Assembly: GCA_035647075.1 (NCBI GenBank)
Contig: DASROF010000192.1
Span: forward strand, 1-14,091
Length of the DNA: 14,091 nucleotides
Source of the DNA: Gp6-AA40 sp035647075
Lineage (GTDB): Bacteria; Acidobacteriota; Vicinamibacteria; Vicinamibacterales; UBA2999
Direction of reading: 5' to 3'
The position numbers were made by a program, and so were the translations under genes. The notes beneath the pieces are model-generated. The model worked only from the letters and a program-made list of their open reading frames with translations, had not been told where the DNA came from and made no database searches. Shown in pieces: positions 5,643-11,831 of the stretch (position 1 is the stretch's first letter; every line of letters starts with the position of its first letter).

Positions 5643-6227
5643 TCAGTTCAGATCCGGCGTCTGCAGTGCTGCCGCGTGCCAGGCCTTGTTGCGCACGTGC
5701 GTGCGGGACTTGATACGCCACCCTTCGCCGGTCTTCACGTAGACATCCTCGTACCCGCCGTGACGTTCGATGGTCCCGGGGCCCTTCATTCCGAGCTGCA
5801 CCAGGTAGATCCTGCCTTTGGCTCCGTCCGGCGTCGCTGTGATCTCGTGGTTGAGCATCAGGTGACTCCAGTCGGTCCAGACTTGTTTGGTCTTGCAGCC
5901 TTTCGCGCCACCACCGATCAACTCCGCGAGCGCCTGTCTCCCGCTGGCAAGAACACGACCTCCGGCCGCGTAACCAGCATCAGAGTTGCGGTCGATGAAG
6001 ACGCCGTCAGGAGTGAACACGTTGGCGTAATCGAACCCATTGCCACCGCAAGTGTCGATGCCGTAGGCGTACCGGTTGATGAGTTGCGTGATCTCCGCGT
6101 AATCCTGCGCCGTCAGCGCTGCGCCCTGAGCCGACACCACCAGGTTTCCCGTCTGGGCGCGACCTGCCAGGAACGCTGCGGCCACGAGTACGGCAGTAGT
6201 AAGCAGGGAACGCGTCTTCTTCAACAT
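5643..6227 (-). CDS. Secreted SnoaL/NTF2-like protein
   Basis: A 194-residue protein with a signal peptide (about 1-24, MLKKTRS then hydrophobic, ending A-G-R-A or later) and an NTF2-like alpha+beta domain at about 41-180, of the SnoaL-like type. It shows the opening helix AQDYAEITQLINRYAYGID (40-58), then DYANVFTPDGVFIDR (66-80), GRQALAELIGG (96-106), SHLMLNHEITATPDGAKGRIYL (121-142), and the closing strand GWRIKSRTHVR. The fold serves cyclases, isomerases, hydratases or plain ligand binding; no catalytic set can be fixed from sequence, though H122 and H127 lie where pocket residues often sit. ATG 6227 is preceded by GGAGG at ideal spacing. It faces the divergent epoxide-hydrolase-like gene 38 bp away, which has the same overall fold. 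Confidence 0.8.
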   Translation of the reverse strand: MLKKTRSLLTTAVLVAAAFLAGRAQTGNLVVSAQGAALTAQDYAEITQLINRYAYGIDTCGGNGFDYANVFTPDGVFIDRNSDAGYAAGGRVLASGRQALAELIGGGAKGCKTKQVWTDWSHLMLNHEITATPDGAKGRIYLVQLGMKGPGTIERHGGYEDVYVKTGEGWRIKSRTHVRNKAWHAAALQTPDLN

Positions 6228-6265
6228 AGAGCCTCCGCTGGCGCAGAAGTATAGGATCGCTGGTC
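6228..6265. promoter_or_regulatory. Short divergent intergenic region
   Basis: Only 38 bp separate the divergent starts at 6227 and 6266, so the promoters of each must overlap the other gene's leader or coding sequence. It holds a good Shine-Dalgarno for the leftward gene (GGAGG, minus strand) and AGGA (6253-6256) for the rightward one. TATAGGAT at 6250-6257 could be part of a -10 element for the rightward gene. Confidence 0.3.
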
Positions 6266-6715
6266 ATGCCACACGACAGACGAATGTTTCTTGCTGCCGG
6301 CCTTGGAGTGCTGGCGTCTGCCCGTCTCGCGCAGGCCGCCGAATGGTCGGATGCAGAGAAGGCCAACGTGCAGCTCGTACGCGACTTCTGCGCCTCGTGG
6401 GCCACCCGCGATCTGGCGAAGATCCTGCCGCGCCTCGCAGATGACTGTATCTATCGTATGAGCGAGACGACCCCTGCGGTAAACGGCCACGCCGGCGTGA
6501 CCGAGCGGTTGGGATCATGGATGCCGAGCTCCGACAGGGGCATCGAGTTCAAGATCCTCGAGACCTTTGCCGCAGGCTCGATCGTGATGAACCACCGCAT
6601 CGACAGCTTCATGTCCACCACACGCCCGCTTACCTGGGAGGGCGTCGGCGTGTTCTTCATCAAGGACGCGAAGATCAAGGAGTGGTCGGATTACACGATC
6701 CGAGTGACTCGATAA
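6266..6715 (+). CDS. Tat-exported limonene-1,2-epoxide hydrolase-like protein
   Basis: A 149-residue NTF2-fold protein resembling the limonene-1,2-epoxide hydrolase (LEH) family. The N-terminus DRRMFLAAGLGVLASARLAQA fits a twin-arginine signal (R5-R6), unusual because LEH enzymes are normally cytoplasmic. The LEH Arg-x-Asp plus distant Asp triad has apparent counterparts in R111-I-D113 (NHRIDSF) and D142 (EWSDY). Y63 may match the water-binding Tyr, but the nearby Asn of LEH is not evident (Y63-R-M65). Such enzymes add water to an epoxide. Without the Asn, this could be a hydrolase with altered mechanism or a binding protein. The 149 residues are normal for LEH. The stop is 17 bp from the stop of the convergent amidohydrolase gene. 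Confidence 0.75.
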   Translation: MPHDRRMFLAAGLGVLASARLAQAAEWSDAEKANVQLVRDFCASWATRDLAKILPRLADDCIYRMSETTPAVNGHAGVTERLGSWMPSSDRGIEFKILETFAAGSIVMNHRIDSFMSTTRPLTWEGVGVFFIKDAKIKEWSDYTIRVTR

Positions 6716-6732
6716 GAATCGAACGCGAGCGT

Positions 6733-9700
6733 CTATCGCTCGTACGCGATGCGTCCGTTGACGATCGTCTTGGCCGAGCCAATGTCCTTGATCTGATCCT
6801 CGGGGACCGTCAGGTAATCCCGATCGAGGACGACGAGATCGGCGAGCTTGCCTGCCTCGATTGATCCCAGGTTCTTCTCCTGAAAGACCAGGTAGGCGTT
6901 GCCTCGCGTGTGCGCGATGAGCGCCTCCTCGCGAGTCAATCTGTGCGCCGACTCCAGGACTTCTCTGCCGCCAACCATGCGGCCCGTCACCGCCCACGCC
7001 AGCGTCTGAAACGGCCGGACTTGATTGGCGCGGCTCCCGTCGCTGCCGAGTCCCCATGGCACGCCGCTACTCTGGATGGTCCGGAGCGGCGCCATGGCCA
7101 GGGCGGCGCGTCCGAAGACGGTGCGGTTGATGCCACCATTGATGACCGCCCACGGATGGACGGCAGCGGACAAACCGAGCTTCTTCATGCGCGCGAGGTC
7201 GGCAGCGCTGATCTGATTCACGTGCGCCAGCGTCCAACGCAGATTGCGGACCGGCGTCTCGCGGTCGATCGACTCGATCTGATCGAGGAAGGCGCCGATC
7301 GTCGCGGACAGATTCGCGTGCACGTGCAGCGGCAGGCCCGCCTTCGCCACTTCAGCGGCCACGCGACGCCACTGCGCGAGCTGTTCCGGCTGCGGGTCGC
7401 TCGCGCGCACGAACATCGGATCATGCAACGGCGAATAGACCGTTTCGCCGTATGCAATCTGATTGATGAAGGTATCGCCCTGCATCACCTTCATCTGGCG
7501 AATGCGGGGGAGCACGTCGCTCACCTGATCCGGTGTTCCGGGTGAGAAGCCGGTGATGCAGAATACGCGGACGTTGAGCGCCCGCATCTCGGCCCAACGC
7601 CGATAGACCGGCAGTACGTCCGGCTCGCACGCAGCGCTGCCAAACGCGGTCAGCCCCGCTCGATTCAGGTCGGCAATCATCTGCCGCGTACTCGACTCGA
7701 GCGCGTCGCCCGTGGCGACAGGAAGGCGCGCCGCCATGGCTCGCAGGTTGGCTTCTTCAATGACACCAGACGGCGCGTCGATGCCGAGCGCCTTGGCGCC
7801 AGGTGTATTTACGTAGCCGCGGTAGTACGAGGCCTGCAGGAACACCGGATTCGCCGGCACCGCGCGGTCCAGTTCCTCACGCGTGAACGGACGGTCATCG
7901 TCTGCGAACTGATCGGGCGTCCAACCGCCAAGCGTGAAGACCCATTCGCCCGGCGGAACCGTCTTCGCGCGCTCCTTCAGCCGATCGAGCGCTTGCGTCC
8001 GTGACGGCACACCGTCCAACCGAACCTCGCGCTGCCATGTCGTCCCGGCGCGCAGCAGGTGCATATGGTTATCGATCAGGCCGGGAATAACGGTCTTACC
8101 CTGCAGGTCGATCCGTTCAGTCCGTGGACCGGCGAGTGCGAGGATCTCCTTCGTGGTCCCGACTGCGCTGATGCGTTCGCCGGTCACGGCAACGGCCTGC
8201 GCGATCGAGAACATCCCGTCAACCGTGACGATCTTGCCGTTGGTGAGAATCAAGGTCGGCGTGCGCCGTTGCGCGGCCGCGATGGACGCACCGGGAATCG
8301 CGAACACGTAGACCGCGCCCGCCTCGTCAGCGGTGTTGCTGGCCTGATTTCCGTTGACGCCGCGCGCCCCGCCGTCTTCTCCCTTTGCCGACGCCACGAG
8401 CGTCGCGCCCGTGCGATCGAGCGCCACGGAACTTCCGAACTCGTCGAACGCCTTCGTGTTCGAACCCTTGATGTAGGCGCGCTGCTGCCACGTGCTACCG
8501 GCGCGCGTGAAGAGGTAGACGGCGCCGGCTTCATCAGCGGACTCGTCATTCTGCCGGCCGTTGATACCCTTCGCGGCGCTGTCCTCGTTCGTCGCACTGA
8601 TCGCCGCCGTGTTGCCGTCCCCGCTCAGCGCCACCCTCGCGCCGAACCAGTCGTTCGGCCCGGTGTTCGACGGCTTGAGGAACGCCTGCTCGGACCAGGT
8701 CCCGCCATTGCGAACGTAAACATACGCGGCCCCCATCGAGACGTCGTCGTTCCAGTCGTTGTCGCAGCCACGCGCATTGACGCCGGTCGCCTTGCAATCC
8801 TCGTCGAGCGACCCAACAAGCAGCGTTGTGCCCTCGTCGCTGAGCGCCACGTGGACGCCGAACGAATCCTGCGGCTCGCTGTTGGACGCCTTGATGTACG
8901 CCTGCTGGGCCCAGCTCGTGCCCGTGCGCGTGAACACGTACGCGGCGCCAGAGCCGGCCGCCCTGTTGTCGGTAGGCGGATTAATGCCGCGGCCCGACCC
9001 GTCCTCGTCAAACGCGCCGACCGCGAGCACACTGCCGTCGGCGTTCAGCGATACGGCATAACCGAAGAAATCACCGGCGTCGATCGTCGATGGTTTGACG
9101 TACGCCTGCTGCGACCACATCGTGCCCATGCGCGTGAACACATAGACAGCACCGGCGGACTGAGCAGCGTTGTTTTTCTGATCACCATTGATGCCGGTGG
9201 CTGCGCTGTCCTCAGTCAGCGCGCCCACGACCATCGTGTTGCCATCGCCGCTCAGCGCAAGCGAGAAACCAAACTGATCGCCTTCGCCAAAGCTATCCGC
9301 CGTGCCAGCCTCACCAGTGTTCGACGCCTTGACGTACGCCTGCTGCCTCCACGCTGTGCCCTGACGCGTGAACACATACACCGCGCCCGCCTGCGGAATG
9401 GATTCGTCCTTCTGGTTGCCGTTGATTCCAGTCGCGTTGCTGGCTTCCCAGTACGCCGAAACGGCGAGCGTGTTGCCGTCCGCGCTCAGCGCAACGTAGT
9501 GGCCAAACTCAGCGCCGGTCTGTGGATTTGAGGGCTTGATGTAGGCCTGCTGCGCCCAGCCATCTCCGGCGCGCGTGAATACATAGACCGCGCCGGCGTC
9601 AAAGGTGGAGTTGTCGGCCTGGTTGCCGTTGATTCCGGAGGCGCGGCTGGCCTCATGCGGCGCGCCCACGGCGAGCGTACGACCGTCGGCGCTGAGCGCC

Positions 9701-9879
9701 ACGCCCTCGCCGGTGTGTCCCTGCACCGTGCCGCCGCAGCCGAAGTGATCCGACGCATCGGGATTCGACGCCTTCAGATACGCCGTCTGACGAACAGCCA
9801 GCGGCACCGCCGGCGCCTGAGCACCGGACGACATGGTCAGCGCCGCGAGCGCAACTGCGAGCGCGCTGAGGCGTCTCAT
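6733..9879 (-). CDS. FG-GAP-like seven-repeat propeller fused to YtcJ-like amidohydrolase
   Basis: A 1048-residue exported fusion. After a signal peptide (1-23), residues 33-530 hold seven repeats of 63-79 residues (starts about 33, 112, 181, 259, 327, 399, 468). Each reads AYxKxSN...FG..VALSxDG.TLxVG...E...GIN...AGAVYVFTR...W.QQ, consistent with a seven-bladed FG-GAP/integrin-type beta-propeller. The last repeat lacks the terminal W-x-QQ strand, which the N-terminal segment could complete. Residues 541-1048 are an amidohydrolase of the YtcJ/Amidohydro_3 type with IDNHMH (H605, H607), LHVH (H852, H854), LAH (H886) and GSDG (D947), closing with the usual KLADLVVLDRD. It should hydrolyse an amide, formamide or similar bond outside the cytoplasm; the substrate is unknown. 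It follows the DUF6152 gene by 4 nt in an operon. Confidence 0.9.
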   Translation of the reverse strand: MRRLSALAVALAALTMSSGAQAPAVPLAVRQTAYLKASNPDASDHFGCGGTVQGHTGEGVALSADGRTLAVGAPHEASRASGINGNQADNSTFDAGAVYVFTRAGDGWAQQAYIKPSNPQTGAEFGHYVALSADGNTLAVSAYWEASNATGINGNQKDESIPQAGAVYVFTRQGTAWRQQAYVKASNTGEAGTADSFGEGDQFGFSLALSGDGNTMVVGALTEDSAATGINGDQKNNAAQSAGAVYVFTRMGTMWSQQAYVKPSTIDAGDFFGYAVSLNADGSVLAVGAFDEDGSGRGINPPTDNRAAGSGAAYVFTRTGTSWAQQAYIKASNSEPQDSFGVHVALSDEGTTLLVGSLDEDCKATGVNARGCDNDWNDDVSMGAAYVYVRNGGTWSEQAFLKPSNTGPNDWFGARVALSGDGNTAAISATNEDSAAKGINGRQNDESADEAGAVYLFTRAGSTWQQRAYIKGSNTKAFDEFGSSVALDRTGATLVASAKGEDGGARGVNGNQASNTADEAGAVYVFAIPGASIAAAQRRTPTLILTNGKIVTVDGMFSIAQAVAVTGERISAVGTTKEILALAGPRTERIDLQGKTVIPGLIDNHMHLLRAGTTWQREVRLDGVPSRTQALDRLKERAKTVPPGEWVFTLGGWTPDQFADDDRPFTREELDRAVPANPVFLQASYYRGYVNTPGAKALGIDAPSGVIEEANLRAMAARLPVATGDALESSTRQMIADLNRAGLTAFGSAACEPDVLPVYRRWAEMRALNVRVFCITGFSPGTPDQVSDVLPRIRQMKVMQGDTFINQIAYGETVYSPLHDPMFVRASDPQPEQLAQWRRVAAEVAKAGLPLHVHANLSATIGAFLDQIESIDRETPVRNLRWTLAHVNQISAADLARMKKLGLSAAVHPWAVINGGINRTVFGRAALAMAPLRTIQSSGVPWGLGSDGSRANQVRPFQTLAWAVTGRMVGGREVLESAHRLTREEALIAHTRGNAYLVFQEKNLGSIEAGKLADLVVLDRDYLTVPEDQIKDIGSAKTIVNGRIAYER

Positions 9880-9883
9880 TGCG

Positions 9884-10342
9884 CTATGAAGGATCCCTTA
9901 TCGCTTTTCGGCGGCGCGCCCTTGCCGAAGTTCTCGGTGCGGTAGACTCCTTGCCCGTGTCGGTCATCACGATGTTCGCCCGCTCGGTGAGATTGATAAA
10001 GGGCGCGTGCCCTTTCAGCTGCCGCCCGATCATCGTCAACTTCATCCCCACCTTGATCGTTTGCGGGGTCCAGCCGAACTGCTTGATCAACTGCTGCGGC
10101 TGCCCGAGCTCCGCGTTCCAGCGGACGGTCTTGCCCTTCTCGACAACGTCGAAAATGATGTGCGAGTGCGGGTTCACCATCTGCACCGCGACGACAGTCC
10201 CGGTAACGGAAATCACATCTTCGTCGTAACGGCCTGCGTCACCGTGATGCGCCTGAAGAGCGGCTGAACTGGACGCCAGTATGATCAACGCGATCAACGC
10301 GGTTTGCATTTTGAATTTTGCATTTTGCATTTCGCGGGTCAC
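9884..10342 (-). CDS. DUF6152 family secreted protein, C-terminus frameshifted
   Basis: A 152-residue second DUF6152 protein. The signal peptide ends A-L-Q-A (residue 31), so the mature protein should begin HHGDAGRYDEDV; the NPHS motif is at 57-60. The start GTG 10342 overlaps the previous stop (GTGA) and has AGGGG 6 nt upstream; ATG 10330 and 10309, both inside a heptamer repeat, are alternatives. From about residue 128 on, the chain turns Arg-rich and unlike the family. Restoring one base near 9945-9949 gives YRTENFGKGAPPKSDKGSF-IAQ and a stop at 9876-9878, overlapping the next gene's ATG as ATGA. This suggests a recent one-base deletion or a sequencing error. The core domain is intact, so the product may still work. 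Confidence 0.8.
   Translation of the reverse strand: MTREMQNAKFKMQTALIALIILASSSAALQAHHGDAGRYDEDVISVTGTVVAVQMVNPHSHIIFDVVEKGKTVRWNAELGQPQQLIKQFGWTPQTIKVGMKLTMIGRQLKGHAPFINLTERANIVMTDTGKESTAPRTSARARRRKAIRDPS
10304..10331 (-). repeat. Heptamer tandem repeat (AATGCAA type), copy 2
   Basis: Four consecutive 7-nt units on plus (TTGCATT, TTGAATT, TTGCATT, TTGCATT) occupy 28 bases, the same number of units as copy 1. On minus they encode the MQNAKFKMQ segment at the front of the second DUF6152 signal peptide and supply two in-frame ATG codons 21 nt apart (10330, 10309). Immediately downstream in coding direction, a perfect 9-nt duplication (ATCAACGCG twice, plus 10283-10300) encodes the ALIALI of the hydrophobic core. 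Confidence 0.85.
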
Positions 10343-11241
10343 TCGTGGCCCCTGTACGCCTTTTCGCCCGCGAGAATCTTCACCGCCAGCCGGTTTTCTT
10401 TGAGCGGAATCGGACAGGTCGTGTACGGGTTAAACGCGCAGGGCGGATTGTAGGCCTGATTGAAGTCCAGCACGGTCGTCCCGTCGTCCAGCAAATCGGA
10501 ATAGAGGAAGCGGGCCGTCTCATAGGTTTCGTGACCGCTCGAGCCGTCGCGGAAGACGAAATAGAACCGCTTCGGCCGCGTGGTGAACGGCCGCATGCGA
10601 ACCGTCTCGCCGTTCAGCGTGAACTCGACGACACCTTCAGTGGCCATCACGTCCTCATCGCCGTACGTGTTGACGACGGGAACGCTCTTCGGCTGTGCAT
10701 CGGGAATGAAACGGGCGACGACGCGGTATTTGGGATCGATCGTGAACCAGTCAAACCCGGCAAACTCGTGAGCCTGCTTGCCGTCGGGATCCCACACGCG
10801 CAGCGAGAGTCGCGGACCACTTTCGTGAACCGCGAACTTGACGTCGGCAACTGCGACCTCGTCGGCCGCATCCTTCCCAGGCTCCTTGAGCACCACCGGA
10901 CCCGTTACCGGCTTGCCGTTCTGCGACGGCATGACGCCCGGGGCCGGTTGATAACGGACCCAGCCATCCGCGACAACGAGCTTCCCGACGTCAGCCGGTA
11001 AGTCGGACGGCAGCACGATCTCGCTCGACTTGTCGCTGCCGAGGGTGTGGGCGCCTGGTGAGAGAAAGTGCAAACCGGCGATCGTCGCCCAGTCGCGGCG
11101 GTAGTCGGTCTCGTGTTTCGTGCGCCAGGCGTTGACGCTCTTGACCCATTCTTCCCCGGTGGGAAGCGGCGCAGCCTGCTCAGCCGGTTTCGAACAGGCA
11201 GCCACGAGAAACACCGAAGCAACGAGAATCCGGACTCGCAT
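10339..11241 (-). CDS. DUF1684 family lipoprotein
   Basis: A 300-residue DUF1684 protein with a lipoprotein signal: MRVRILVASVFLVAAC, lipobox V-A-A-C16, with Ser at +2, which favours outer-membrane sorting. Family blocks are WRTKHETDYRRDWATIAGLHFL (about 39-60), FTIDPKYRVVARF, VMATEGVVEFTLNGE, RFYFVFRDGSSGHETYETARFL and the diagnostic C-terminal LDFNQAYNPPCAFNPYTTCPIP followed by NRLAVKILAGEK. DUF1684 has no established activity that I know. I chose ATG 11241 because the lipoprotein signal begins directly there; the TTG at 11262 would add seven residues. It is the first gene of a three-gene leftward operon, and its TGA overlaps the GTG start of the DUF6152 gene. Confidence 0.9.
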   Translation of the reverse strand: MRVRILVASVFLVAACSKPAEQAAPLPTGEEWVKSVNAWRTKHETDYRRDWATIAGLHFLSPGAHTLGSDKSSEIVLPSDLPADVGKLVVADGWVRYQPAPGVMPSQNGKPVTGPVVLKEPGKDAADEVAVADVKFAVHESGPRLSLRVWDPDGKQAHEFAGFDWFTIDPKYRVVARFIPDAQPKSVPVVNTYGDEDVMATEGVVEFTLNGETVRMRPFTTRPKRFYFVFRDGSSGHETYETARFLYSDLLDDGTTVLDFNQAYNPPCAFNPYTTCPIPLKENRLAVKILAGEKAYRGHE

Positions 11242-11330
11242 GGCTGGAATCTTATCCCTCAACCCCTAATCCTGGGCCAACCCTTAGGCCTTTGGCCTTA
11301 GCCCTTAGGCCTTGTACACTCCGCCTCGTC
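11242..11330. promoter_or_regulatory. Divergent intergenic region between the DUF1684 and molybdenum-hydroxylase operons
   Basis: This 89-bp gap must contain promoters for both directions. A GC-rich heptamer array takes 11281-11315. A weak sigma70-like pair for the rightward operon is TTGGCC (11292-11297) and TACACT (11315-11320) with 17-bp spacing. It would start transcription at or just before the ATG at 11331, implying a leaderless or nearly leaderless message, and indeed no Shine-Dalgarno precedes that ATG. The promoter call is tentative. Confidence 0.3.
11281..11315 (+). repeat. GC-rich heptamer tandem repeat (SCCTTAG type)
   Basis: Five consecutive 7-nt units follow the consensus [C/G]CCTT[A/T]G: CCCTTAG, GCCTTTG, GCCTTAG, CCCTTAG, GCCTTGT. 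It has the same period as the AATGCAA-type arrays but a different sequence. It lies in the divergent promoter region just upstream of the [2Fe-2S] subunit gene. Confidence 0.8.
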
Positions 11331-11831
11331 ATGCCTACTTTCACCCTCAAGGTCAACGGGAGGACGCATACCGTCGACGTAGACGGCGCAACTCCCCTCC
11401 TTTACGTCCTGCGAAATGATCTCGACCTGCACGGGCCGCGGTTCGGCTGCGGCCTCGGACAGTGCGGCGCCTGCACGGTGATCATCAAAGGCGAAGCAGT
11501 GCGGTCGTGCATCCGGCCGATCTCCGGCGTCAACGGCGCGGAAGTCACCACGCTGGAAGGTCTGGCGACCAACGGCAAGCTGCACCCGGTGCAGCAGGCG
11601 TGGATCGACGAACAGGTGCCGCAGTGCGGCTACTGCCAGAACGGCCAGATCATGACGGCCAAGGCGCTGCTCGATCGGACACCCAATCCGACCGACTCTC
11701 AGATTCGTCAGGGCATGTCGGGGACCCTGTGCCGCTGCATGACCTACTTCCGGATCCAGGCGGCCATCAAGCGCGCGGCCAGGGTGATGGCCAGTGCGAG
11801 TCTTCAGTCGGACAGCGAGGTGATCGCATGA
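11331..11831 (+). CDS. [2Fe-2S] small subunit of isoquinoline-1-oxidoreductase-type molybdenum hydroxylase
   Basis: A 166-residue electron-transfer subunit of the xanthine dehydrogenase/isoquinoline 1-oxidoreductase (IorA) class. Residues 1-75 are a plant-type ferredoxin domain with C40, C45, C48 and C60 (CGLGQCGACTV...RSC). Residues 80-155 are the helical second-cluster domain with C99, C102, C134 and C136 (CGYCQNGQ and TLCRCMTY). It would pass electrons from the molybdenum centre to an acceptor, in this class often a c-type cytochrome. It has no signal peptide, as expected for a subunit exported with its Tat-bearing partner. ATG 11331 begins the domain directly; there is no clear Shine-Dalgarno. 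Its stop overlaps the large-subunit start (ATGA). Confidence 0.95.
   Translation: MPTFTLKVNGRTHTVDVDGATPLLYVLRNDLDLHGPRFGCGLGQCGACTVIIKGEAVRSCIRPISGVNGAEVTTLEGLATNGKLHPVQQAWIDEQVPQCGYCQNGQIMTAKALLDRTPNPTDSQIRQGMSGTLCRCMTYFRIQAAIKRAARVMASASLQSDSEVIA

Noticed and set aside
8059..9531. A 490-codon open frame on the plus strand, antisense to the propeller-amidohydrolase gene
   Set aside because: It mirrors the seven protein repeats of the minus-strand gene in high-GC DNA, where antisense frames stay open. Its product is Arg/Val-rich with no recognisable domain or start signal.
8270..9790. Periodic DNA similarity that might suggest a CRISPR or satellite array
   Set aside because: The period (about 190-240 bp) corresponds to seven diverged protein repeats in one open frame; there are no short identical repeats with unique spacers.
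10318..11001. A 227-codon plus-strand frame opposite the DUF1684 gene
   Set aside because: DUF1684 is recognisable on the minus strand over the same bases; the plus-strand product is unrecognisable.
11292..11330. Starting the [2Fe-2S] subunit at TTG 11292
   Set aside because: The 13 extra residues are encoded by the heptamer array and are not part of the ferredoxin domain, which begins at ATG 11331.
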